A model generated the notes under the pieces. The model saw only the letters and a list, made by a program, of their open reading frames with translations. It searched no databases and was not told where the DNA came from. This document shows, piece after piece, positions 26,001 to 38,000 of a stretch of 64,000 nt of DNA. The stretch's first letter is position 1; every line of letters begins with the position of its first letter. Source of the DNA: Mangifera indica (lineage: Eukaryota > Streptophyta > Magnoliopsida > Sapindales > Anacardiaceae); the NCBI RefSeq assembly GCF_011075055.1, contig NC_058145.1:5427228-5491227 (forward strand). Direction: 5' to 3'. The translations under genes were made by a program, and so were the position numbers.

Positions 26001-29000
26001 ACTAACCACACCCCGATCCGAACTGCTACTAACCTACTCGAAAATCAACTAGTTGACCCAAACTACAGTTTTAATGAAAATAAATCCCACCCCAAAATTG
26101 CAACGACACCCGTTTTCGAAATACGACAACTACGTCTTCTTTCAGAGCACTAGCCAACTTTGTTGCCTCATTTTCCCAACTAGTGCGAGATGGTGGCTAC
26201 CAAAGGTTGTTCGATGAAGAGTATTGCCTAAAGTGTGAAAAGGGACTTTGTTTTTGTTGTGACGAGAAGTATAGTCACGACCATCGTTGTCGATTTTGGC
26301 AACACTGGGTGATAATATCGAGCAAAGATGAAGCGAAGGAAGAAGAAATGGTGGTGGAGGAACAGGTTTAGACCAAGGAAAGGGAAGTGGAGGTGAGTTT
26401 ATAAACCAACTCTGTGGTAGGTTTGGGTTCCCCAAAGACAAATGAAATGGAGGGAGAAATTAATGGGAAAAGAGGTGATAGTATTATTGGACAACAGGGC
26501 CATGCACAATTTCATATCCGATAGCTTGGTGAAAGAATTAAGGATTCTTATATGGGTAGCTAAATTTGTGGTGGTGCTAGGCAATGATAGAAAAGTCGAA
26601 GGATTGGGAAAATGTGAAGGACTTGCAGTTGCCTTCTAGGGTATCATGGTTGTTCAAGATTTTCTTCCTTTCAAGCTAGGGTGTATAGCCGTCATTTTGG
26701 GTTTTGATTAGTTGAGTAACTTAGATGAAGTTAAAACGAATTGGAGAGACTAGTCTTTGAAGTTTTCATGCGCTGGGAAGAGAGTGGAAATTAAGGGGGA
26801 CTTGAGGCTTTCTAAATTACAGTCTTCACTTAGTACATTAATGAAAACCATGAGTGATGGAGAAGAAGGGTTCTAGATAAAAGTGGGGAGACAACTAGTT
26901 GAAGAAGACGCTTTGTTGTTCGAATTTGAAGGGGTGCTTGGCGAGCCACAGGGACTTCTACCCAAAAGAGCATGTGACCATGCTCTCTGTTTGATCAAAG
27001 GAGCTCAATTGGCTAATGTTTGCCCTTATCGCTATCCCCACTACCAAAAGAACAAGATTGAGAAGATCCTGTGCGAGATGTTGATTGTTGGCATAATCCA
27101 TCCCAATGTGAGTCCGTTTTCTAGTCTTGTCATTTTGGTGAGGAAAAAGTGATGTCGGTTGGTGATTTTGTGTCGACTATACAGTGTTGGACTGAATCAT
27201 TGTTCCAGATAAATTTTTGATACTTGTGATTGATAAGTTGCTAGATGAACTAGTGGGGATTGCGATATTTACTAAATTGGACCTTAAGTCGGGATGCTGT
27301 CAAATTTGGGTAGAAGAAGATGTGGAGAAGATGACGTTTCAAACCCACAATGAATACTATGAATTCTTGGTCATGCCATTTGGCTTATCCAACACATTGA
27401 AGACTTTTTATAGGCCAAAGGACTATTTCCCACCCAAGTTTAAGTGCTATCCCAAAGACACACCTGTGAGGTTTGAAAAACCCAAAATCTCACTCATCCG
27501 TTAAAAATCTCAGTTAAGGTTAAAGATAAAACCGTCTTTTAATAAAAAAACTAAAGTTTTATTACGTTTGACCCCCTTCAGCTTGAAAACTCACAATTCC
27601 CCCGCCTCTTGAAGTTTGAAAAATCAAAATTCTCTCCTAGGGTTTGCAAATCATGGTCAGAGTTGCCGGTGATGGCCGTCTTCGATGGCGTTAGCTCTCC
27701 CTCCCGGCTTAACTCTTCCTGTTGATCACTTTCCAGCCATTGGCGTAGGCCATTTACTCTGACAAATTGTCTTCGTTGGAGGTCGAAGATGGACACGACG
27801 TGGTTGTCTGAGACCATTGATGGTTGTCTTCGTCGGAGGAAATAGCCTACGTCGGTGGCTGAGAAATGATTGGCAAGGAGAGCTGAGCCCAAAAAGAAAG
27901 CCAACACCATCGGAGACGGCCATCTCTAGCAACTCCGACCATGATTTGCAAACCTTAGGGGAGAAATTTTAGATTTTTAGTGGATGGGTGGGATTTTGGT
28001 TTTTTCAAACCTCATTGGTGTGACTTTGGGATAACACTTAAACTTGGGGGTGAAATAGTTCTTTGGCCCTTTTTAAAACTTAATGAATGAGATCTTCTGA
28101 CCTTATCTACATAAGTTTATGCTAATATTCTTTGATAATATATTGATATACAATAGGGCACTTCAAGATCATTTGTATCACTTATGGCTAGTATTGTGTC
28201 TTCTTTGAGACCATTGTTTGGTTGTGAAAAGGAAAAAGTGGTTATTTGGGTAGAGTGGAATTGATTATGTAAAACATATTATATCAAAAAATGGAGCAGA
28301 GATAGACCTGAGGAAGATTTGAGATATGGAGTAGTGGCCAATACCATGTGATATACAAAATTTAAGGTGCTTCTTATTGGTGATTCGTAAAGGGGTATGA
28401 GAAGATAGCACAACCATTGGCTAATTTGTTGAAGAAGAATTCATTTCAGTGGGGACAGGAAGCACAATAGGCTTTTGAATCTTTGAAAACAGCCATGGTA
28501 AATGTACTTGTGCTAGCAATGCTTGACTTTTCAAAGGAATTCATCATAGAAATCGATGCTTTAGGATCTGAGTTGGGTGCGGTCCTCATGCAAGATGGAA
28601 GATCAGTAGCATTTTTAAGTATGACATTTTCTCCACAGAATAGAAGTAAATTAGTATGAATGGGAGTTGATAATATGGTCTTGGCATCCCAAGACTGGCG
28701 GCACTACCTATCAGGAAGACATTTCAAAGTTTGCATTGATAAAAAATTTTTGAAATTTTTGACAGACCTGAAAGTAGTAGGATAGGAGTAACAGTGGTGG
28801 CTAGTTAAGATGCTAGAATATGCCTTTGACATTGTGTATAAACCGGGGTGTGAAAATAGGGCAGTAGACGCCTTTTCTCAGAACCCCAATTTAAGAGTGA
28901 ATTGATGGCAGTGACAATGACACACATTCTAGGAGAAGAGGTTCAAATAGAGGTAAGGGAAAATAAGAAATTGTGGAAAATTATTCAGGATTTTTTGTAT

Positions 29001-32000
29001 AAGTTAACTTCTCATAAGGGCTATTCATTAAGGGGAGACGACTTACTGTATAATGACAAATTAGTGGTGGCAAAGAGTTCCAGATTTATTCCATTATTTT
29101 TGGTTGAGTTTCATTCTACTCTAGATGGAGGATAGTCGGGTTTCTTTAGTATGTACAAGATGATAACCTTCGTATTATATTGGGAAGGAATGAAGAATGA
29201 TGTGAAGAGGTTTGTCGCTGAATGAGAGACTTTATAAAGAGCCAAATATGAAACGATTTCACTTGTTGGGTTGTTGCAACCACTACCCATTCCTTCCAAA
29301 ATATGGGAAGATCTTTCGATTGATTTCATGTGGGACTACCTAAGGTGTAGGGATTCAATACAATCTTGGTAGTGGTAGATAGGTTATTTAAATTGGGTCA
29401 CTTCATGACCATATGCCACCCAATAACAACTAAGGGAGTGCCTAGAATTTTTATTAGAGAGACGGTTCGCCTCCATGGGTTTCCCTCTACCATTGTGTTG
29501 GATAAGGATAGGATTTTTATAATAATTTTTTGATGGAGCTTTTTTGAACAGTGGGGACTACGTGAAAATATAGTATGACGTATCACCCACAAACCAAGGG
29601 GTAGACGGAGGTTGTGAATCGAGGGTTGGAAACGTATCTGCATTGTTTCTGTTCTGGTTCCGAGCAGCCAAAAAGTTGGCTAAAATGGTTGGCTTGGGTT
29701 GAGTTTTGGTACAATACCATTTATCAAGAGTTCTTTGGGTATGACTTCTTTCTGTGTTGTTATGAGAGGGATCCCTACCACTTTTGAGATTGGTTGAAGA
29801 AGACAGTAAAATTGAGGATATCAACATTAGGATTCAAGAGAGAAACTGCATTCTAGATGAGCTGAAAGCAAACTTGCACAGAGCCCAAGAAAGAATGAAA
29901 AGATTGGTTGATCAAAGTAGGCATGAAGTTAATTACTTAAAAAAAAAGTAGATTCAAAGTCGAATTTACTATTGGGGACTAGGTTTACCTCAAGATACAA
30001 CGATACCATTTTTGTTTGTTGGCATCATGCTTAAATGAAAAACTAAGCCTCCGTTTCTATGGGCCATATGAGGTGTTAGAGATGGTGAGACCTATAGCAT
30101 ACCAATTGAAGTTGCTTGAGATAGCTCAAATTCATACCGTTTTCCACATCTCGCAACTAAAGAAGCATTTAGGGCTTGTTGTGATTAGTCAGCCACTGCC
30201 AAAAGGTTTGAGTGAAAAATTGGAGTTGAAAGTCTATGCTAAAGTAGTTTTGAATTACAGGTATTCTTCTCAAGGGGAGTTAGAGATATTTATCAAATGG
30301 GACAGGTTACCTAACTGTGAATGTGTTAGGATCCCAAATGTAAGGTATGAGACTTGGATCCCACATTGGAAAGTATGGACAACTAGTGTGGGGTTTATAT
30401 GGCCTTGGGCTCTCCCATCTCAATAGCTAGCTTTTGAAGTGTGGTTCTCCTAAGGTTCGTATCAACCTGGCTCTGATACCAAATGATACGAACCTTAGGA
30501 GAACCACACCTCAAAAGCTAACTATTGAGATGGAAGAGCCCAAGACCATATAAACCCCACACTAGTTGCCCATACTTTCCAATGTGGGATCCAAGTCTCA
30601 TACCTTGCATTTGGGATCCTAACAGAATGCTCCTGGGAATGATATGAAAGCATTAAATGTCTCTTCCTTCAATTGCACCTTGAGGGCAAGGTGCCTCTCA
30701 ATGGGAGGGGCAATGTTAGGTCCCAGGTATGTACAAGAAGAAGGGCAGAAAGGGAAGCAGTGAGCACAGGTGGGAGAATTTTGGAACCAGCAATACGCAC
30801 TCAAGTAGCAAACACTGCAACAGCAAATATGCAACCAACTCCTGGGACCATTGGGATATCCTTGGCTGAGGTGGCACCATAGGGTTGGAGGAATGGTTGT
30901 GGGAGGAGAAAGAGAGATATAGACCTAAGAGGAGAAAAATGGTAGCAAGTGAAGAGTGATAGTGGAAGAATGGGAGAGAACGAACCCTTGAATGTTGGCA
31001 TTGGAGTTATGTTTGAATGTTGATTTCTTTGTTAGCCTTATGAATATTTTGCGAGTAGATTGTAAATGAAGTAGTTGATTTGCTAAATCTTTTATTATTG
31101 GAAAAAAATGGTCAAATACAAAAATATCAATGCAAGTTTATTACATTTCCTTGCTGTGTTCTACATTATTTCGCAAATTGTTACATTCACAATACAATAG
31201 CTCAAATGGAACCTTCAGTTTCCGATTATCTTTGAACAATAGCAGCTCTTGTCCAGCTAAAGGCTTCAGGTCTTTATCAGTTTATCACGGCTACCTAGGT
31301 GTTTAGTTTTTTTTTTTTTGGGGTAAGTCCTAGGTGTTTAGTTATTTTCCTAGATTTTCTTTACTAAGCTAGCATTTTCTTTTTCTTCTTTCCTTGTTGA
31401 AATTATTATTATTATTGATTTATTATAATGGTCCTTCCAATTGTGATTATTGTATCATCTTTTTTTTTTTTTGGTTTTACCAATTTATTTTTGATGCACT
31501 AGTGTTTTAGTGAGAAATACTTCTTGCTGCTCTCTCTTTTTTTTAAAATGTTTTTTAAACTATGCAGCTTCAGAAACATGTAAGTTTGGAAGGCCATCCG
31601 TATCATAAATTCAGCACAGGTCAGCACTTTATTTGACACTGTTATTTTGGGTGAAGGACCAGTTCTTTATTTTATAGTCACATGCAAGCTGGTTGTTGCC
31701 ATGTGCACTGCCTATCCTCAGATCAATTTGGTCATTAAGTATTAGAATGTATACGCATAATACAGTGTTTGCTGCTTCAATTTTTTCAGCAATATGTATA
31801 TTAGGAGGGTTTTAAGATTGGAAGGGGATGGCTGGATAATGGAAAATATAACGTGAAGAGAAGAAGGTTATCTTCCCTTCTGGTTGTTGGGTTTTGGGGG
31901 AAGAGAGGAAAAGAAGATGGAGCAATATATGATCAAATTATCTCCTTGTTAAATGGATGAATTCATGTCTTTAAAATTGTAAACCAAAATTTTCCAAAGC

Positions 32001-35000
32001 AATTCTCTTCCTCCTTCCATCATTCCATCCAATCTTCGAAGTATTTATTTTGATGGGTTCAAGAAGAGCACTTCTTTGATTGTCTGTTCCTTTATGTACT
32101 TTTGTACAAACATAACAAAATGTTCTTTTATTGCTCTTCCTTTCCTTTCCCCATAATATGAAATAGTTTCTTTCACACTCTGGAAATTTATCTAGTTGAT
32201 GATTCAGCTATGAGCATATTGCATATAAATTTCAAATTACCTTTACTTCAACAACTATTTTCTAATAGTTATTTCACAGAACTCCTTTAGAAAGTTAGTT
32301 GATTATATGGTTTGGATATCCAATGCATTTAGGTGTATTTGCTCGGGATTATGTCAAATTGTTTATTTAGTCAAATATGAGTTCTATTAACATTTTTCAT
32401 TCTGCAAAAATTTCAGGTGGTATTTCATTATAAGTTTCCCCTAGCATGTGATTATAATAATTTGCAAGTATTTTGTGTTAAGCATATGTGAGGTTTATGC
32501 TGTTTATGATTTTATCTACTTTAATATTAAAAGTTTATGGAAACTTTCTCTAACCTTCCATTCATTTACCTAAAATACCAACTCTTGATGGTTCAGGATT
32601 TCATCAAAATTAAGTTTACACACTGCTCCAGGTGGCAAAAATATAGTGGGTGATTCCAACTTTTGTGGTGATTTTCTTTCTGAACATATATTTGGGTTTC
32701 GTAGAGGAGATAAGGCCAAATTCTTATGGAATTGTGCTATTTTGGATGATTGGCGAGAAAGTAAAAGAAGGATCTTTTGGAAATAGATGAGAGGAAGACA
32801 ATTATTTTGTGGGACACAATTCATTTTTCACTTCTCTTTGGCATCTATCTCTAAAAGCTTTCTAGATATTTCATTTTTTCTTTCTATGCTTAGATAGGGA
32901 AGGAAATAATATTGGCATTGATGTTTGACTACTTGTCATCTTTTTTGTGTTGATCATTCTGTATATCTATAGATATTTTTGTGATCCTTTAGATGGATGT
33001 TATCTTTTGTGGAAATCTTTTTCACCATTCTGTAATTATTTTAATCAATGATGTAAATACGTGCCTTTCTAAAAAATAATAGATAATTATGATAAAATTA
33101 AAAAAAAAAAGGATTTCATTTGAAATCAGGTTTTGAGGAACTTCAAATCTTCATGCCAGTATGCATTATTTTGGATTTCTTTTTCTGTGTCATATTTTTT
33201 TCTTTTTCCAGATTTCCATCATTTATTTTTTCATTTTACAGATTTTGGTGTTTTTATTCATGAATTTTTGGATGTACAGGGAACTGGGATACCTTGGCAG
33301 TCCAACCAAAGGCTAAAGGACTGGATACAAGAGACGAGCTTATTAAGTTCTACGATGCAAATTACTCAGCAAACCTCATGCATCTGGTTGTGTATTCAAA
33401 AGGTTAGTAACTATTTTTTTCTGCTATGCATTGATGTTGAATTAAACTATTCTGAAATTTCACTTAATCTCTGTGATTGATGTTCTAGAAAGCTTGGATA
33501 AAATTCACCGCCTAGTGGAGGATAAGTTCCAGGAAATTCGGAACATGGATCGGAGCTGTTTTCACTTTCCTGGCCAGCCTTGTGGATCAGCACATTTACA
33601 GGTACGCATGGTCCTAGTGAATTTTATATGCAGAGTGAAAGGCCTGAAGTGACACTGCATCAAAGTAGTAAGGAAATTCTGTGTGAAATGGTTTTAATTA
33701 TGACTTAAGTTGGTTTATTTGTTAGCTGAAAGCTGTTTTCTTTTCCTTTTGGTATTGCAACCAAGAAAAGCTTTCAAGCAATTAAATAAGTTTCTTTACG
33801 TTTATTTGGAGAATCTCAAAAGTTGTGTTTTTCCTATAAGATCATTTGAGTTATTTTTTTTTAAGCTTGAAATATCATAAATATTCTTGTGTTATTCTAG
33901 AAATTTATTGATCTTCCTTTGTATGATAACTCTTTTTGGTGGTTATTGTTAGAAAGCTCTATCACATTTATACAACCAAGCAACTAATTTTTCATGAAAG
34001 TTCTTTTTTTATAATATTTGCATCTACAAGTTCCCCTCGAAGAGGCCATACTAAATGTGCCCTTTTATATTATTATTTTAGAGAGATTATCTTCTTTGTT
34101 TTTATTTTTTTAATTATTTCTCTTATTTAATCTTTGCTTCAGATCCTTGTTAGAGCTGTTCCAATCAAACAAGGTCACAAATTGAGAATTGTATGGCCAA
34201 TAACTCCAAGCATTCACCATTACAAGGAAGCACCATGCAGGTATCTTAGTCATCTTATTGGTCATGAAGGAGAAGGGTCACTTTTTTACGTCTTGAAGAC
34301 ATTGGGTAGGTTTTGCAGTTCTTTTATGCTATAGCCTAGTGAATTTAGTGGCAGTTTTTTTGTTGCACATTCTTTAAATTTTGACCATAATTTACATTAA
34401 GTGCTTTGATATTTGGGAGGGAAACTAGGGGCGTGAATCAAGGTTTTAAGAATCGAACCAGAGCATGAATTGTTTTATGTGCTGGTTCTAGTTGAACCGG
34501 TTGGACTGTTTTGATCGGCCAGTCCAACCAGATTACATGTTATTCACATACTGAATTTTAATTTATGCATAATTTTCAATTCAATTATTGCAAAACACAT
34601 ATTGAAAAACTAAGAAATTAATTATGTAACATAACCATTACAACACAAATCAGAACAAAAATTAAACCTACTACGTTAAACAAAACACAAATCATTAACC
34701 ATTCAACATATCATTAAACGTCAATCTGACAATATATGCATTCAGCAAAACATAACACCAACCAATCAACATAATCATTGTTGAACAAATAATATCTAAT
34801 ACAACATTTAACAAAATATATTAAAATTAACATTCAACAAAATATAATTAGTCTAACATAAAATTTAATAAATGAGTAATTTGTTATTCTTTAAGATCAG
34901 TAATGGTAAAAGATCTTAACATCGCTTCTATTGCACCCCCCATTATTTGTTAATCTTCTACGCCATCTTTTTCAATAGCATCATCTACAAAACTTACAGT

Positions 35001-38000
35001 TAAAAATTTCAATTTCTTTCAATCTAAAAATCAGTCATTTATGTAAATGTGTAAATGTTTGTAACTATGTAAGTGTCAAAAAAAATTATTTTGACCTAGG
35101 AAATTATATGACAAATCATGATCGGTTGGATAATTATTGATGGGAATAGATCCTTCTTCATAGAACATTTATTCCAATTCATTTGCATTAAGTTTACTAA
35201 ACTCTTCTTCATTGTCCACTATCCATTAGTTAGTTTTATCATTACTTTCTTAATCAATTGGATCAAAATTTGTTTTCTTGTAACATAACCTAAATAACCA
35301 AAATGATAAAAAGTAAATAATTAAAAGTGCAATATACCAATAGCCATTAAGTAGATAATCAATAAACATGATAAAATAGTCTAAATAGAAATATTCAGAA
35401 ATTTAATGATGCATAATTGATAATTTTGTAACCTATTTTGCAACTGTAAGTTATAATGAATAAAAACAAGATCATTTAAATGTCGATGCTCCAATATATT
35501 TTTCTTAGTATGTGTTGCAAACTTGAATGAATGGATAACAGTCCTCCTTGCTATTGGTTCCAGCAACACTCAGCAGCTCTTTGAGCAGGTTCCAGGCACA
35601 GCTCTTAATAAGTTCAACAATCTCAGTTTCTTCTTAACAGTAGCCCAATCAACAACCCCAAATCACTCACAAATAAACAAGGAATTGGGTATAAGTCACA
35701 ACTACAAATTCACTCTCAATGTTCCTTTCATCATTTATAATTGAACAAAATTGTAATGAGATTAGAAATAGAGTAGCGATAACTACAAATAGTAATATCT
35801 GAATAATATCTTCTCTGCTTCCTTTGGCATGCACTCTTGAATATATGCACAACCCTTCTAACCGAAAATGGACCACACCATTAAGGATTCTTGTCTCTGA
35901 ATTTTTCCTTCAACTAATTTCAATTGCTCTAGTGAACTGTCCAAACTGCCCCTACACACTTGGTCATTACTTTTGCTCTTAGTTAGGCCAACATTCACAC
36001 CCATTGGATGCCTTTTGGAACCTTCCCTTTGGGTTTGCGATGATAGAGATTTCCATCAATATCCTCCTATGAAGTCGCACCTTGTCCTCAAGGTGAAAGG
36101 AGGGAAATTGCTCATTAACCTTTGCATAGTCCTCCTAAGAATTTTCATATATAGGTAAGAGATGCCATTTCAAGAGAACATCCAAATGGCCATTCTTAGA
36201 GAATTGGGTTCCCAACAGGGCCTCGGGTTGCAGCTGAAACTCCAAATCGTCAGAGAGGCATGCAGGTAATGGCTAGGATTGAACTACAAAACCTATTAAT
36301 TTCTTTAGCTGAGAGACATGGAAGACGGGGTGAATTTTAGTACCTAGTGGTAATAGTAGGCAATACGCAACCAATCTAATCTTCTCTGTAAAGGCCCATA
36401 AAATCTAGGGCTCAATTTCTCATTGGGTAGTTTGGCTAATTTTTTGAAGTGGTAAGACTATAATATAAGAAATACTTTATTGTCAGTATCAAATTGGACT
36501 TCTCTCCTTTTCAGATCTGCTTGTCTTTTTATACGTTCTTGGGCACAATTTTGGTGATGTTTTAACTCTGTCAAAATATTATCACGTTGCTAAAGCAAAG
36601 TACCCATCTCATCGATTTTAGATACTGCAGAACCCAATCGAAGTAGTGTGGGAGGGTCTCAACCATACAAAGCTTTAAAAGGTGTCATGCCTATGGGCCT
36701 CTGAAAGGAAGTATTATACCAATACTTCGCCCAAGGAAGCCATTTAGTCCAATTACGTGGCCACTGAACACAGAAACAACAGAGGTAAGTCTCAAGGCTA
36801 TGATTTGATATTATGGAGCAAGGATACTGATGGAGTCGTACAATTTCCTTCCCAAATACCTTAGCCACATCTTTTGCAGTATACAGGTGTGGAAGCAACA
36901 AAAATGAGCATACTTCGTCAATCTATCAACTATGACCAATATATTGTCACCTTGTCTCGTCTGTGGTAGGCTTCCAATGAAATCCATAGAAATGTCATCC
37001 TAGACCTTATCAGGTATTGGTATAGGTTGTAGTAACTCAACTGGACTAATAGCCTGATATTTATTCTTTTGACAAGTCTCACAACTGCCATAAAATCCTT
37101 AATAGACTTTTTCATGCCAACTCAGAAGAATACTGCTCCAATTCGTTTATGTGTGAAAAAACCACGAACGTCCACCAAAAAGGGAAGTATGAAACTCAAA
37201 CAAAACAATAGGGAGGATAGTAGATTGTGAAATGTGCACTAATCAGCCTTTATAAAAAAGGATCCTATTTTTCAACAAAAAATTGGCTTGTTGGGTCCTG
37301 AAGTAAATCTTGAATGATGCCTCAATAATGCTAATCAGAGTGAACCTCTTTAGCCACAATATCACCCTCAACCCATAAACTAGTAGAAATAGTTACTAGA
37401 TTGATGGTGTTAGTAGGTAATCTGGAAAGGGCATCTGTAGCTCTGTTTTCTAAATCTGATCAATACTGGATTTCAAAATCAAATCCGAACAATTTCGTCA
37501 CCTAGCATTTTTGGTCACCACTCACAATTGTCTGCTCCATTAAATGTTTGAGGCTTTTCTGCTTGGTGCGGACTATGAAATGTTTACTTAATAGATAATG
37601 CGACCATTTTTGTAAGGCTAAAACTATAGCCATTAATTCCCGCTCATATATAGATTTTGCTTGACCTTATCACATAAAGGTAAAATTAGGCATCGCTAAT
37701 ACTGAGACCGAAGTCATAGCTTTTTTAAGAGCCTTGAATGCCCATGTGGCCTCATCCGACCAAACAAAAGAACTCTTTTTCATTAGGTAAAGGGATCGGC
37801 GATTTGACCAAAATTGTAAATGAATTGTCGATAGTACTCCGTGACGCCTAGAAATCCATGAAGTTCACTAATATCTTTAGGGCGTGGCCAATCAACCACA
37901 CACTAAATTTTTTTAGGGTCTGCAGCAACCCCTGTGGTTGAAATAATGTGGCCTAAATATTCAAGCTGTGATACGACAAAGGAGCATTTCTTTCTGCTAA

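Larger units (their letters stand above)
24984..30710 (+). pseudogene. gypsy-1 gag-pol remnant
   Basis: Gag (about 24,984-26,330, with a retrotransposon gag block near 25,453-25,800 and a zinc-knuckle-like [14 protein letters not shown] near 26,250); protease (26,442-26,640, [12 protein letters not shown], the usual Asp-Ser-Gly changed to Asp-Asn-Arg); RT (26,883-27,403, with FTKLDLKSG and MPFGLSNT); then, after the nested element, RT again from about 28,078 with FFDNILIY; RNase H (about 28,440-28,900); integrase (about 28,940-29,760); tail (30,016-30,323 and 30,630-30,710, the second part reading a typical HLEGKV close). Several stops and shifts occur. The changed protease and RT active sites make it dead. 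Confidence 0.88.
24384..31279 (+). mobile_element. Ty3/gypsy retrotransposon gypsy-1 (6.9 kb) in intron 6
   Basis: LTRs at 24,384-24,962 and 30,714-31,279 are clearly the same sequence with scattered changes. The flanks give a perfect 5-bp target duplication, GTTTA, at 24,379-24,383 and 31,280-31,284. The domain order is gag, protease, RT, RNase H, integrase and a chromodomain-like tail, as in Ty3/gypsy. It lies in the same orientation as the host gene and carries two nested insertions (27,413-28,068 and 30,324-30,624). Confidence 0.92.
23009..31567 (+). other. Intron 6 (8,559 bp), hosting a Ty3/gypsy element
   Basis: The donor is CAG|GTATTG and the acceptor TATGCAG|CTTCAG. The first 1.37 kb (23,009-24,378) and the last 283 bp (31,285-31,567) look like ordinary T-rich intron. 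I see no gene in them. A short duplication of 'cctaggtgtttagtt' lies at about 31,294-31,342. Everything between belongs to the retroelement described separately. Confidence 0.85.

Noticed and set aside
27578..27910. 110-residue minus-strand ORF
   Set aside because: It lies inside the Mutator-type hairpin and is most likely a by-product of its GC-rich centre.
30016..30426. 136-residue ORF as a gene
   Set aside because: It is the gypsy-1 tail running into the inverted-LTR element; the last 34 residues come from that element.
32570..32824. Minus-strand ORF with [12 protein letters not shown], reminiscent of LINE RNase H starts
   Set aside because: The similarity is limited to about ten residues, the expected continuation (GNPG-like) is absent, and no RT is nearby.
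34236..34246. Possible donor site AG|GTATCT inside exon 10
   Set aside because: Its use would delete [12 protein letters not shown], which the family conserves, and would leave the next junction out of phase.
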